Shown piece after piece: positions 28,167 to 35,153 of a DNA stretch of 64,000 nucleotides. The stretch's first letter is position 1. Each line of letters begins with the position of its first letter. Both the position numbers and the translations under genes were made by a program. The notes beneath the pieces were generated by a model. The model was not told the DNA's origin. It did not search any database and was given only the letters and a program-made list of their open reading frames with translations. Source of the stretch: DASQEH01 sp038237745 (GTDB taxonomy: Bacteria; Actinomycetota; Actinomycetes; Propionibacteriales; Nocardioidaceae); contig JBBRYJ010000010.1 of the NCBI GenBank assembly GCA_038237745.1, forward strand, positions 72,557 through 136,556. The letters run 5' to 3'.

Positions 28167-30071
28167 TCACCAGCCGAGCGGCAGAGCGGGCTCGTGCCTG
28201 CCGGTGGGCGGGACGCCGTACTTCTGCAGCGTGGCGGCCATCAGGTCGTGGAACACCGGGCCGCCGATGGAGCCACCACCACCGCCGTTGGTCGGTCGCT
28301 GGACGACGACGTACACGACGAAACGGGGAGCGTCGGCCGGGGCGAAGCCGGCGAAGGACACGGTGAAGCCTCCGTCCCGGTAGCAGCTGCAGGAGCCACC
28401 TACGCGTTGGGCGGTGCCCGTCTTTCCGGCGACGCGGTAGCCGTTGATCGCGGCATCGGGGGCGGTTCCGTCCGGACCGACCACCGCCTCCATCATGCGA
28501 GCCACCGCGTGGGCAGCCGTTGCGCTGACGACGCGGTGTGTCTCGGGAGGCGCAACGGGGCTGACCTCGCCCGACGCGTCGAGGTACGACTCGACCAGGC
28601 TCGGCTGGACATAGACGCCCCTGTTCGCCACCGCCCCGATCGCGGCTGCCATCTGCACCGCGTTGACGCTGAGACCCTGTCCGAAGGCGATCGTGTCATG
28701 GGTGATGGGCAGCCAGTCCTTGGGATGCGGAAGCGACCCCGGCTGCTCGCCGGAGATCCCGGCCCCTGTGGGGCTCCCGAGCCCGAAGGCTCGAAGGTAG
28801 CCGTAGAACTGCGACGTGGGCATCCGCTGGGAGGCGAGCACGGTGCCGATGTTCGACGACCGGGCGAGCACCCCCGCCGCGGTGAGGTGCAGCGTCGGAT
28901 GGGTGAAGTAGTCGTGGATCGTGGCGCCGTCTCTCGGCAGAATCGGCGGCACGGTGATCCTCGTGCGGGGCGTGACGTAGTGCGCGTCGATCAGCGAGGC
29001 GAACGTGAGCACCTTCTCGACGCTGCCGGGCTCGTAGACGGACTGCAGCGAGCGTGCCCCATAGGTGGACTTGGCGAAGTCCTGGAAGTGGTTGGGGTCG
29101 AACGTCGGGTAGTCGGCCAGTGCGAGGACCTGCCCGGTCTTGACATCCATCACGACGGCACTGCCCGAGAGCCCTCCGGACTGCTCGACAGCCTGGCCGA
29201 GCCGACGCTGCGCCAGGAACTGAAGGTTCTGGTCGATGGTGAGCCTGACTCCGGTGCCCTCCTTCGGTGCGACGACCGTGTGGTCTGCGAGCGGTAGCTG
29301 CTGGCCGTCGGCCATCTCGAAGGTCGCGGAACCGTCAGTGCCGGCCAGAGTCGAGTCGAGCGAGGACTCGAACCCCGCGAGGCCGACGTTGTCATCCCCG
29401 ACGAAGCCGACAAGGTTGGCCGCCACGTCGTGAGCCGGGTAGATCCGCGTGGTGTCCTTGTCGACGAACACGCCGGCCCACCCTCTGGCGTTGAACGACC
29501 TGACCACGGCTGCGGCGCGGCCCGGTGCAAGGTGACGTGCCAGCTCGACGTACCGGGTGTCGGGCTTGCGCAACAGGGACAGCGACCCGATGTAGTCCAC
29601 CCCGAGTCGCCGATGCAGCGCAGTGGCGATCCTTGTCGCGTTCGGCGTGGTGTAGGTCGGGTCGGCGACCAGCTTCGACGAGTCGGCCGACTCCGCCAGC
29701 ACCGCACCGTCACGGTCGTAGACCGAGGCTCGGGGTGCTTCCAGCGTGACCGTGGCGGCGTTCTTCTCGAACGCGAGGGCTGCGTAGTCGTTGCCGTCTA
29801 TCCCTTGGAGCTGGACGAGCCGGGCTGCGAAGAGGGACAGCACGAACGCCACGATGCAGAACGCGCTCCACAGCCGGAACGGGCCAGTAGCCAGCGCCAC
29901 CGCCCTCCGCTTCCGTGGGCGTCCCACCGCTGCCTTCACCTGTTGCCTAGCGGTCGACCCCTGTGCGGCCCGAGTTCGCCCCGCAGTCGGTGCTGCGCCT
30001 CGGCGGGCGCCCGCGGAAGCTGGACGCTTCGCGGCACGGTTGCCCTTGTCGTCGGGTGTCCGCTCGGTCAC
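28167..30071 (-). CDS. ftsI: Septal transpeptidase FtsI (class B PBP, PBP3)
   Basis: FtsI cross-links septal peptidoglycan. From the GTG at 30071 (AAGGGA upstream) it has 634 residues. A long basic, Ala-rich cytoplasmic N-terminus (1-62) precedes the membrane helix (about 66-88), the pedestal domain and the transpeptidase domain. The active-site motifs are S350-V-E-K353, S405-S-N407 and K550-T-G552. SVEK, with a glutamate before the lysine, is less common than STFK or SVMK. A Cys-Ser-Cys near 561-563 could form a disulphide. The gene lies between ftsL and murE. Confidence 0.95.
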   Translation of the reverse strand: MTERTPDDKGNRAAKRPASAGARRGAAPTAGRTRAAQGSTARQQVKAAVGRPRKRRAVALATGPFRLWSAFCIVAFVLSLFAARLVQLQGIDGNDYAALAFEKNAATVTLEAPRASVYDRDGAVLAESADSSKLVADPTYTTPNATRIATALHRRLGVDYIGSLSLLRKPDTRYVELARHLAPGRAAAVVRSFNARGWAGVFVDKDTTRIYPAHDVAANLVGFVGDDNVGLAGFESSLDSTLAGTDGSATFEMADGQQLPLADHTVVAPKEGTGVRLTIDQNLQFLAQRRLGQAVEQSGGLSGSAVVMDVKTGQVLALADYPTFDPNHFQDFAKSTYGARSLQSVYEPGSVEKVLTFASLIDAHYVTPRTRITVPPILPRDGATIHDYFTHPTLHLTAAGVLARSSNIGTVLASQRMPTSQFYGYLRAFGLGSPTGAGISGEQPGSLPHPKDWLPITHDTIAFGQGLSVNAVQMAAAIGAVANRGVYVQPSLVESYLDASGEVSPVAPPETHRVVSATAAHAVARMMEAVVGPDGTAPDAAINGYRVAGKTGTAQRVGGSCSCYRDGGFTVSFAGFAPADAPRFVVYVVVQRPTNGGGGGSIGGPVFHDLMAATLQKYGVPPTGRHEPALPLGW

Positions 30072-30123
30072 TGGCGTTCCCTTCGGCGGTCTTGTCGCCG
30101 TGCCTCGGCGGACCGGTCGGTGG

Positions 30124-30756
30124 TCAGCGTGTCTGCTGCTGGTGGGTGCCGCTTGAGCTATGTGTACCGGCCGGGGCGCCGGGCCCGGTGGACGCCGGGA
30201 GGGTGTCGCCGGTATTTGTCGCGGTACCGCCTTGGCGGGGGCCAGGACCGGGGACGACGATCGGCGGCGACGCCAGGCTGGCAGCACCGGCCGCTGCAGG
30301 GACGACCTTGTCCCCTCTACCCTGGGCCCCGGTCCCCCCACGCCCGAAGTCGAAGGCATCCGACGCCACTGCGGCCGCGGGCTTACCCAGCACCTTGCCG
30401 GACCCGAGGACGAGGAACGCCGGGCTGTCATTCGGCACCATGCCGAGAGCCTCGGCCCGGTGCGACACCCGTTGCGGGTCCTGAAGGGCGGCAACCCGCC
30501 TCTGCAAGGCCTGTTGCTGCTCGTACAGGGCGGCTGACTGCGCACGCAGCCCTCCGGCGACGTAGGCGCCTCGCTGCAATGACGTGTTCAGTAGGAGCAG
30601 ACCGACGAGCCCCCCGGCAAGCAGCGCGACGACGCAGAGCACGAACGGAACCCTGGGAGCGCGTGCTGCCAGCTTGGGGACGATCGTGAGCCGGGGGCGC
30701 GACCCGGTGGCCGGTCGGCGGGCTCGTACCCTGGCCTGGCCGAGGAACGTGCTCAT
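30124..30756 (-). CDS. ftsL: FtsL-like septum formation protein with long C-terminal tail
   Basis: A 210-residue bitopic protein in the FtsL position. A basic N-terminus is followed by a membrane helix (about 36-58) and a coiled coil (65-98, with LYEQQQALQRRVAALQDPQRV), then the conserved AEALGMVPND block that follows the zipper in FtsL and DivIC proteins. Residues 118-210 are an unusual Gly/Pro/Ala/Ser/Thr-rich tail outside the membrane; typical FtsL is about 110-140 residues. It starts in a 4-bp overlap with rsmH. FtsL acts with FtsQ and a DivIC partner to switch on FtsWI. Confidence 0.85.
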   Translation of the reverse strand: MSTFLGQARVRARRPATGSRPRLTIVPKLAARAPRVPFVLCVVALLAGGLVGLLLLNTSLQRGAYVAGGLRAQSAALYEQQQALQRRVAALQDPQRVSHRAEALGMVPNDSPAFLVLGSGKVLGKPAAAVASDAFDFGRGGTGAQGRGDKVVPAAAGAASLASPPIVVPGPGPRQGGTATNTGDTLPASTGPGAPAGTHSSSGTHQQQTR

Positions 30757-31706
30757 GCGACCTCCCTGACTCGCTCGGCTGCGCGCATCAGGACAGATGC
30801 GGCACGGGGGTTGGCTGCGATCTCGGCGTCCGGTGCCCGCTCGGCACCGCGCGTCAGCAGCCTGAGCTGCGGCTCGTGACCGGCCGGCAGGACCGGGAGG
30901 TCCAGTGGAGCGGTCGACCTCGACAGGGCGGTGAGGGTCCGCTTCGCGAGCCTGTCCTCCAGGGACTGGTAGGACATGACGACGATCCGGCCGCCGACAC
31001 AGAGCGCCCGCACCGCTGCGGGGAGCGCCCGCTCGAGCACCGCCAGCTCGTCGTTGACCTCGATGCGCAGGGCCTGGAACGTCCGCTTCGCCGGGTGGCC
31101 CCCGGTACGCCGCGCCGGTGCGGGGATCGCCGCCCGGATCAGGTCCACGAGGCGCGCGCTCGTGTCGAACGGCTGCTCGGTGCGTTCGCGCACGACCCTG
31201 TCGGCGATCCGGCGGGCGAACCTCTCCTCGCCGTACTGCGACAGGACCGCCGCGAGGTCGCGGGCCGAGTACGTGTTCAGCACCTCGGCCGCGGTGACCC
31301 CTCGGCTCGGGTCCATGCGCATGTCGAGCGGCGCGTCGTGTGCGTAGCTGAAGCCCCGGTCGGCGTCGTCGAGCTGCATCGAGGAGACTCCGAGGTCGAA
31401 GAGCACGCCCGACACGCACGGGTGACCAAGCTCGGCCAGCACCGCTGGAAGCTGGTCGTACATCGCGTGCACGAGCGTCGTTCGGCCGGTGAACCGCCTC
31501 AGCCGTGATGCCGCCTCGTCCAGGGCAGCGTGGTCGCGGTCCAGCCCGACGACGTGCGCCCGTGGGCAGCTGTCCAGGATCGCCGCGCTGTGACCGCCCA
31601 GCCCCAGGGTCGCATCCACCAGGATCGAACCAGGAGTCTCCAGGGCGGGGGCCACCAGAGCGACGACGCGGTTCACGAGCACCGGGGTGTGGCGAGGCTC
31701 GGCCAC
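30753..31706 (-). CDS. rsmH: 16S rRNA m4C1402 methyltransferase
   Basis: RsmH methylates N4 of cytidine 1402 in 16S rRNA using SAM. The 317-residue protein has the SAM-binding blocks DATLGLGGHSAAIL (31-44) and GLDRDHAAL, the FDLGVSSMQLDDADRGFSY signature, MDPSRG and the C-terminal VMSYQSLEDR. It starts with GTG at 31706, four bases after the stop of the 50-codon gene upstream and with no strong ribosome site of its own, so translation is probably coupled. It overlaps ftsL by four bases. Confidence 0.96.
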   Translation of the reverse strand: MAEPRHTPVLVNRVVALVAPALETPGSILVDATLGLGGHSAAILDSCPRAHVVGLDRDHAALDEAASRLRRFTGRTTLVHAMYDQLPAVLAELGHPCVSGVLFDLGVSSMQLDDADRGFSYAHDAPLDMRMDPSRGVTAAEVLNTYSARDLAAVLSQYGEERFARRIADRVVRERTEQPFDTSARLVDLIRAAIPAPARRTGGHPAKRTFQALRIEVNDELAVLERALPAAVRALCVGGRIVVMSYQSLEDRLAKRTLTALSRSTAPLDLPVLPAGHEPQLRLLTRGAERAPDAEIAANPRAASVLMRAAERVREVA

Positions 31707-31710
31707 CAGG

Positions 31711-31863
31711 TCAGCTCGCGAGCTTGGTGACGAGGGTCAGCGCCACCGCGAACACCGTGGACGCGACGAGTGACGAGCAGAACACGGCAAGCCCGTCCTT
31801 GACCTCCTGCCTCACGCGGCGGTGAGGTCGCCTCGGCTCGGGAGTGGGACACCAACTCGCCAT
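31711..31863 (-). CDS. Small single-pass membrane protein between mraZ and rsmH (50 aa)
   Basis: A 50-codon gene with an ATG at 31863 and a GAAGGG ribosome site six bases upstream. The product has a basic N-terminal part (EPRRPHRRVRQEVKDG) and one hydrophobic helix (about 25-44, VFCSSLVASTVFAVALTLV), ending KLAS. Its TGA is followed by CCTG and the GTG of rsmH, so it probably serves at least to couple rsmH translation. I recognise no family. Its place at the head of the dcw operon suggests a membrane or division role, but that is inference. Confidence 0.65.
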   Translation of the reverse strand: MASWCPTPEPRRPHRRVRQEVKDGLAVFCSSLVASTVFAVALTLVTKLAS

Positions 31864-32094
31864 GTTCGACCCTTCGTGGTTGCTGTGCGGCTACTGCTGG
31901 ACGATCAGGTGACGGGTGGTGCTGCTCTTCGGCTTCGGCGTTCAAGTCGCCGGATGGCGGGAACGTCGACGGCGGTTCGTACAGCCGGGTCCCCGCCCGC
32001 CTGTTTCGCGGTGTCGCCTGGCACCGGGGAAGGTGTGTCAGCCGACGCGAAGAGGCGGATCGGAGGCCTGGCCGTACGACGGCCGCGGGGTTGG

Positions 32095-32529
32095 TCATGG
32101 AGGCGTCCGGGCTGGCCGCTCCTCCGACCAGTCGGCGAAGGCCGGCTCCTGTACGTCGCTGTAGGCCGCCCATGACTCGGCGTCCCAGATCTCGACATGG
32201 TCGAAGGCTCCGATCACGATGCAGTCGCGATGCAGCCCTGCGTAGTCGCGGAGCACCTGGGGCAGGGTGACCCGTCCTTGCTTGTCAGCGGTCTCGGCCG
32301 AGGCGCCGGCGAAGAGCATCCGCATGAAGGCGCGGTCGTCTTTGCTGGCATCGCGGAACTTGTCGAGCCTCTGCGTGTACGCCCGGAACTCGGCGCTCGG
32401 CCAGACGTTCAAGCAGCGCTCCTGTCCCCTGGTCACCACAAGGCCCTCCGAGAGCTCGTCCCTGAACTTGGCCGGAAGGAAGATGCGTCCCTTGTCATCC
32501 AGTCGAGGGGTATGCGTGCCCAAGAACAC
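32095..32529 (-). CDS. mraZ: MraZ transcriptional regulator of the dcw cluster
   Basis: A 144-residue protein with two SpoVT/AbrB-like DNA-binding halves, each showing the family D-K-x-G-R motif (LDDKGRIFLP near 10 and ADKQGRVTLP near 81). MraZ forms rings that bind repeats before its own gene and controls the dcw operon. It starts with GTG behind GAGGTG. The promoter upstream carries three GTGG repeats. A 231-bp gap without a clear gene separates it from the small membrane-peptide gene. Confidence 0.95.
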   Translation of the reverse strand: MFLGTHTPRLDDKGRIFLPAKFRDELSEGLVVTRGQERCLNVWPSAEFRAYTQRLDKFRDASKDDRAFMRMLFAGASAETADKQGRVTLPQVLRDYAGLHRDCIVIGAFDHVEIWDAESWAAYSDVQEPAFADWSEERPARTPP

Positions 32530-32550
32530 AGCACCTCACCCCTCTCTCCT

Positions 32551-32590
32551 CCACTGCGCGCCACTTTACCCCACAACCCTCCATCGTCAA
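32551..32590 (-). promoter_or_regulatory. mraZ promoter overlapped by three MraZ boxes
   Basis: On the minus strand TTGACG (32585-32590) and TAAAGT (32563-32568) are 16 bp apart. Three GTGG repeats at 32571-32574, 32561-32564 and 32551-32554 have an exact 10-bp period and cover the spacer, the -10 and the start site. MraZ is known to bind TGGG-type repeats of this period in other bacteria, so autorepression is likely. Confidence 0.7.
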
Positions 32591-32868
32591 TGCGGAACGC
32601 GCTCTCCGGCTTCCCTATGCCGCGAGAGCCTCTCCCGATGGCTCCCGACCGGCGGTCGGCGGGGCAGCCCCTCGTCTCTTCCAACCCGCCCGTGCGTTAC
32701 ACACCCATGAGGTACCGTCACCACGAGGGCCGCTGTCGTCGGAGCTGCTGACGTTGGCGGTTTCTTGGTCGCCGTGGGCCCTCTCGGCGCGGGGTCCGGA
32801 CGACCGGGCTCGAGGCTGGGGACGCGCATCACCGGGCCAGCGGCGCGCACGACTCACAAGGGAGAACG
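32591..32868 (+). other. Intergenic region between divergent mraZ and moxR
   Basis: Together with the mraZ promoter this makes a 339-bp gap. Apart from that promoter I see no gene, RNA motif or repeat. The moxR promoter must lie here, but no pair of good hexamers stands out. GGGAG just before 32869 is the moxR ribosome site. Confidence 0.5.
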
Positions 32869-33837
32869 ATGAGCAGCTTCGACACCCTCGCAGCGGTGAC
32901 GGATCGGGTCGCCGACAACATCGAGCGCGTGATCGAAGGCAAGTCCGACGTCGTCCGCACGGCCATGACCGTGCTCCTCGCCGAAGGGCACCTTCTCATC
33001 GAGGATGTCCCGGGCGTCGGTAAGACCATGCTGGCCAAGGCACTGGCCCGCTCGATCGACTCCAGCGTCAAGCGGATCCAGTTCACGCCCGACCTGCTGC
33101 CGTCCGACGTCACCGGAGTGTCGATCTACAACCGCGACACCCGGGAGTTCGAGTTCAGGCCGGGAGGGGTGTTCGCCAACATCGTTGTCGGCGACGAGAT
33201 CAACAGGGCCTCGCCGAAGACCCAGTCGGCCCTGCTCGAGTGCATGGAGGAGCGCCAGGTCACCGTCGACGGGACGACGTACGAGCTGAGCGCACCCTTC
33301 ATGGTCATCGCGACCCAGAACCCGATCGAGATGGAGGGCACGTACCCGCTGCCGGAGGCCCAGCGTGACCGCTTCATGGCACGGGTGTCGATGGGATACC
33401 CCGTCGCACGGTCCGAGCTCGCGATGCTCGACTCGCACTCCGCGGCCAACCCCCTGGACGACCTCGACCCCGTCACCGACGCTCCGGAGGTCGCGAAGCT
33501 CGTCGACACGGTCCGCTCGGTCTACGTCTCTGAGGCCGTCAAGCACTACGCCATCGCGATCACCTCGGCGACCCGTCGCTCGCCGGAGCTTCGACTCGGT
33601 GCCTCGCCCCGAGCCACGCTGCACCTCATCCGCGCGGCGAGAGCGCACGCGGCGCTCAACGCCCGAGAGTATGTGATCCCCGACGACCTTCAGCAGCTCG
33701 CGGCACCGGTGTTGGCGCATCGGCTCATCACAGGCCTCGAGGCGCAGATGGCGGGCCGGAGCGCAGAGCAGGTCGTCGCGGCGCTGCTGCGGTCGATCCC
33801 GGTGCCGGAGCCGACCCGTTCCGCGGATCGACTTTAG
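32869..33837 (+). CDS. MoxR family AAA+ ATPase
   Basis: A 322-residue AAA+ ATPase. Walker A is GVGKT at 49-53 in EDVPGVGKTMLAKALA; Walker B is IVVGDEINRA near 107; sensor 1 is in VIATQNPIE and the arginine-finger region is EAQRDRF. MoxR ATPases act as chaperone-like partners of nearby vWA or DUF58 proteins. It is the first gene of a plus-strand unit with DUF58 and TgpA, a set common beside the dcw cluster in actinobacteria and possibly linked to cell-wall or envelope assembly. The ATG has GGGAG upstream. Confidence 0.93.
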   Translation: MSSFDTLAAVTDRVADNIERVIEGKSDVVRTAMTVLLAEGHLLIEDVPGVGKTMLAKALARSIDSSVKRIQFTPDLLPSDVTGVSIYNRDTREFEFRPGGVFANIVVGDEINRASPKTQSALLECMEERQVTVDGTTYELSAPFMVIATQNPIEMEGTYPLPEAQRDRFMARVSMGYPVARSELAMLDSHSAANPLDDLDPVTDAPEVAKLVDTVRSVYVSEAVKHYAIAITSATRRSPELRLGASPRATLHLIRAARAHAALNAREYVIPDDLQQLAAPVLAHRLITGLEAQMAGRSAEQVVAALLRSIPVPEPTRSADRL

Positions 33838-33848
33838 GACCGCGCCGC

Positions 33849-35153
33849 ATGCGTCAGGCGCTGTCGACACTCACGACCCGTGGACGAGCCTTCCTCTCCG
33901 CCGGGATCACGAGCACGGTCTGCGCGGTGGCACTCGGGCAGAAGGATCTCCTGCGTGTCGGGTTGCTCCTGATGGCGCTTCCCGTCCTCACCGTCTGGGT
34001 CGCGAACCGTGCCCGGTACCTGTTGTCCTGCTCGCGAGACATCGCCCCTCCCCGCGTGGAGGTAGGGCAGTCCGCAACCGTCACCCTCCAGCTCGAGAAC
34101 CCCGGTCGGCTGCCCACCGGCCTGATGCTGCTAGAGGACCAGGTGCCGTACGTCCTCGGCAGCAGCCCACGCTTCGTCCTCGACCAGCTACGACCGCGCT
34201 GGCACCGCTCGATGAGCTACTCGATGAGGTCGGAGGTCCGTGGCCGGTACAGCATCGGGCCGCTGACGGTCAGGCTGAGCGACCCGTTCGGCTTCGTCGA
34301 GGTCAACCGGGCGTTCACCAGCCGCACCTCGCTCGTCGTCACACCGACCCTCATCGCCCTGCCGTCCATCAGGTTGTCCGGCGACTGGTCCGGTACCGGC
34401 GAGAACCGGCCTCGCGCGTTCGCGTCCGCCGGCACCGAGGACGTCATGGTCCGCGAGTACCGGCTCGGCGACGACCTGCGCCGCATCCACTGGCGGTCCA
34501 CCGCGCGGGCCGACGAGCTGATGGTGCGCAGGGAGGAGCAGCCGCACCAGAGCCGGGCCACGGTGCTGCTCGACACCCGGGCGGTCGCTCACCGTGGCAT
34601 CGGTCCGGCGTCGTCGTTCGAGTACGCCGTCGCGGCCGCGGCTTCGATAGGTGCCCACCTCGCCGGCCAGCAGTTCATCGTGCGCCTGATCAGCGACGGC
34701 GCCGAGAGCGCGGACACCAGCTGGCACGACCGCGGGATCAGCGGCCCGGCCGAGATGCAGATGCTCCTCGACGCGCTCGCCGTCGTCCAGACCCGCCCGG
34801 TGACGGAGTTCGCCGGACGCCATCAGCAGCACTCCAGTGGTCTCGTCGTGGCTCTGCTCGGCGCGGTCAACGCGACCGACGTGGCCGCCCTGTCACGACT
34901 TCGCGCCGGAGCGACCCGAGCGCTCGCGATCCTCCTCGACGTCGACGCCTGGAGCGGCGCCGACCCCACGCGACGTCACGGCTCCGCGGTCGAAGAGCAG
35001 GCAGCCGTCCTCGTCCAGCACGGCTGGTCGGTGGCGGTGGCCGGACCCGGCGACCGGCTGCCGATGGTCTGGCATCGGCTGGGCAGCTCACCTTCGGCCG
35101 GGCATCACCACAACGCGGACGGTCTGCTGACCCTCGACGGTCCGGCGGCGTGA
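33849..35153 (+). CDS. DUF58 domain membrane protein
   Basis: A 434-residue protein with two N-terminal hydrophobic segments (about 15-32 and 36-53) and a DUF58 domain marked by VREYRLGDDLRRIHWRSTARADELMVRREE-type sequence around 200-232. The C-terminal part has a vWA-like fold with alternating hydrophobic strands (VLLDTRAV, FIVRLISDGAE). DUF58 proteins usually sit next to MoxR ATPases and are thought to be their substrates or partners. It begins 11 bases after the moxR stop, and its stop overlaps the next ATG by one base (TGATG). Confidence 0.88.
   Translation: MRQALSTLTTRGRAFLSAGITSTVCAVALGQKDLLRVGLLLMALPVLTVWVANRARYLLSCSRDIAPPRVEVGQSATVTLQLENPGRLPTGLMLLEDQVPYVLGSSPRFVLDQLRPRWHRSMSYSMRSEVRGRYSIGPLTVRLSDPFGFVEVNRAFTSRTSLVVTPTLIALPSIRLSGDWSGTGENRPRAFASAGTEDVMVREYRLGDDLRRIHWRSTARADELMVRREEQPHQSRATVLLDTRAVAHRGIGPASSFEYAVAAAASIGAHLAGQQFIVRLISDGAESADTSWHDRGISGPAEMQMLLDALAVVQTRPVTEFAGRHQQHSSGLVVALLGAVNATDVAALSRLRAGATRALAILLDVDAWSGADPTRRHGSAVEEQAAVLVQHGWSVAVAGPGDRLPMVWHRLGSSPSAGHHHNADGLLTLDGPAA

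Noticed and set aside
31864..32094. Coding region between the small membrane gene and mraZ
   Set aside because: Open frames exist but have no ribosome site, no domain and Arg/Pro-biased composition; treated as non-coding.
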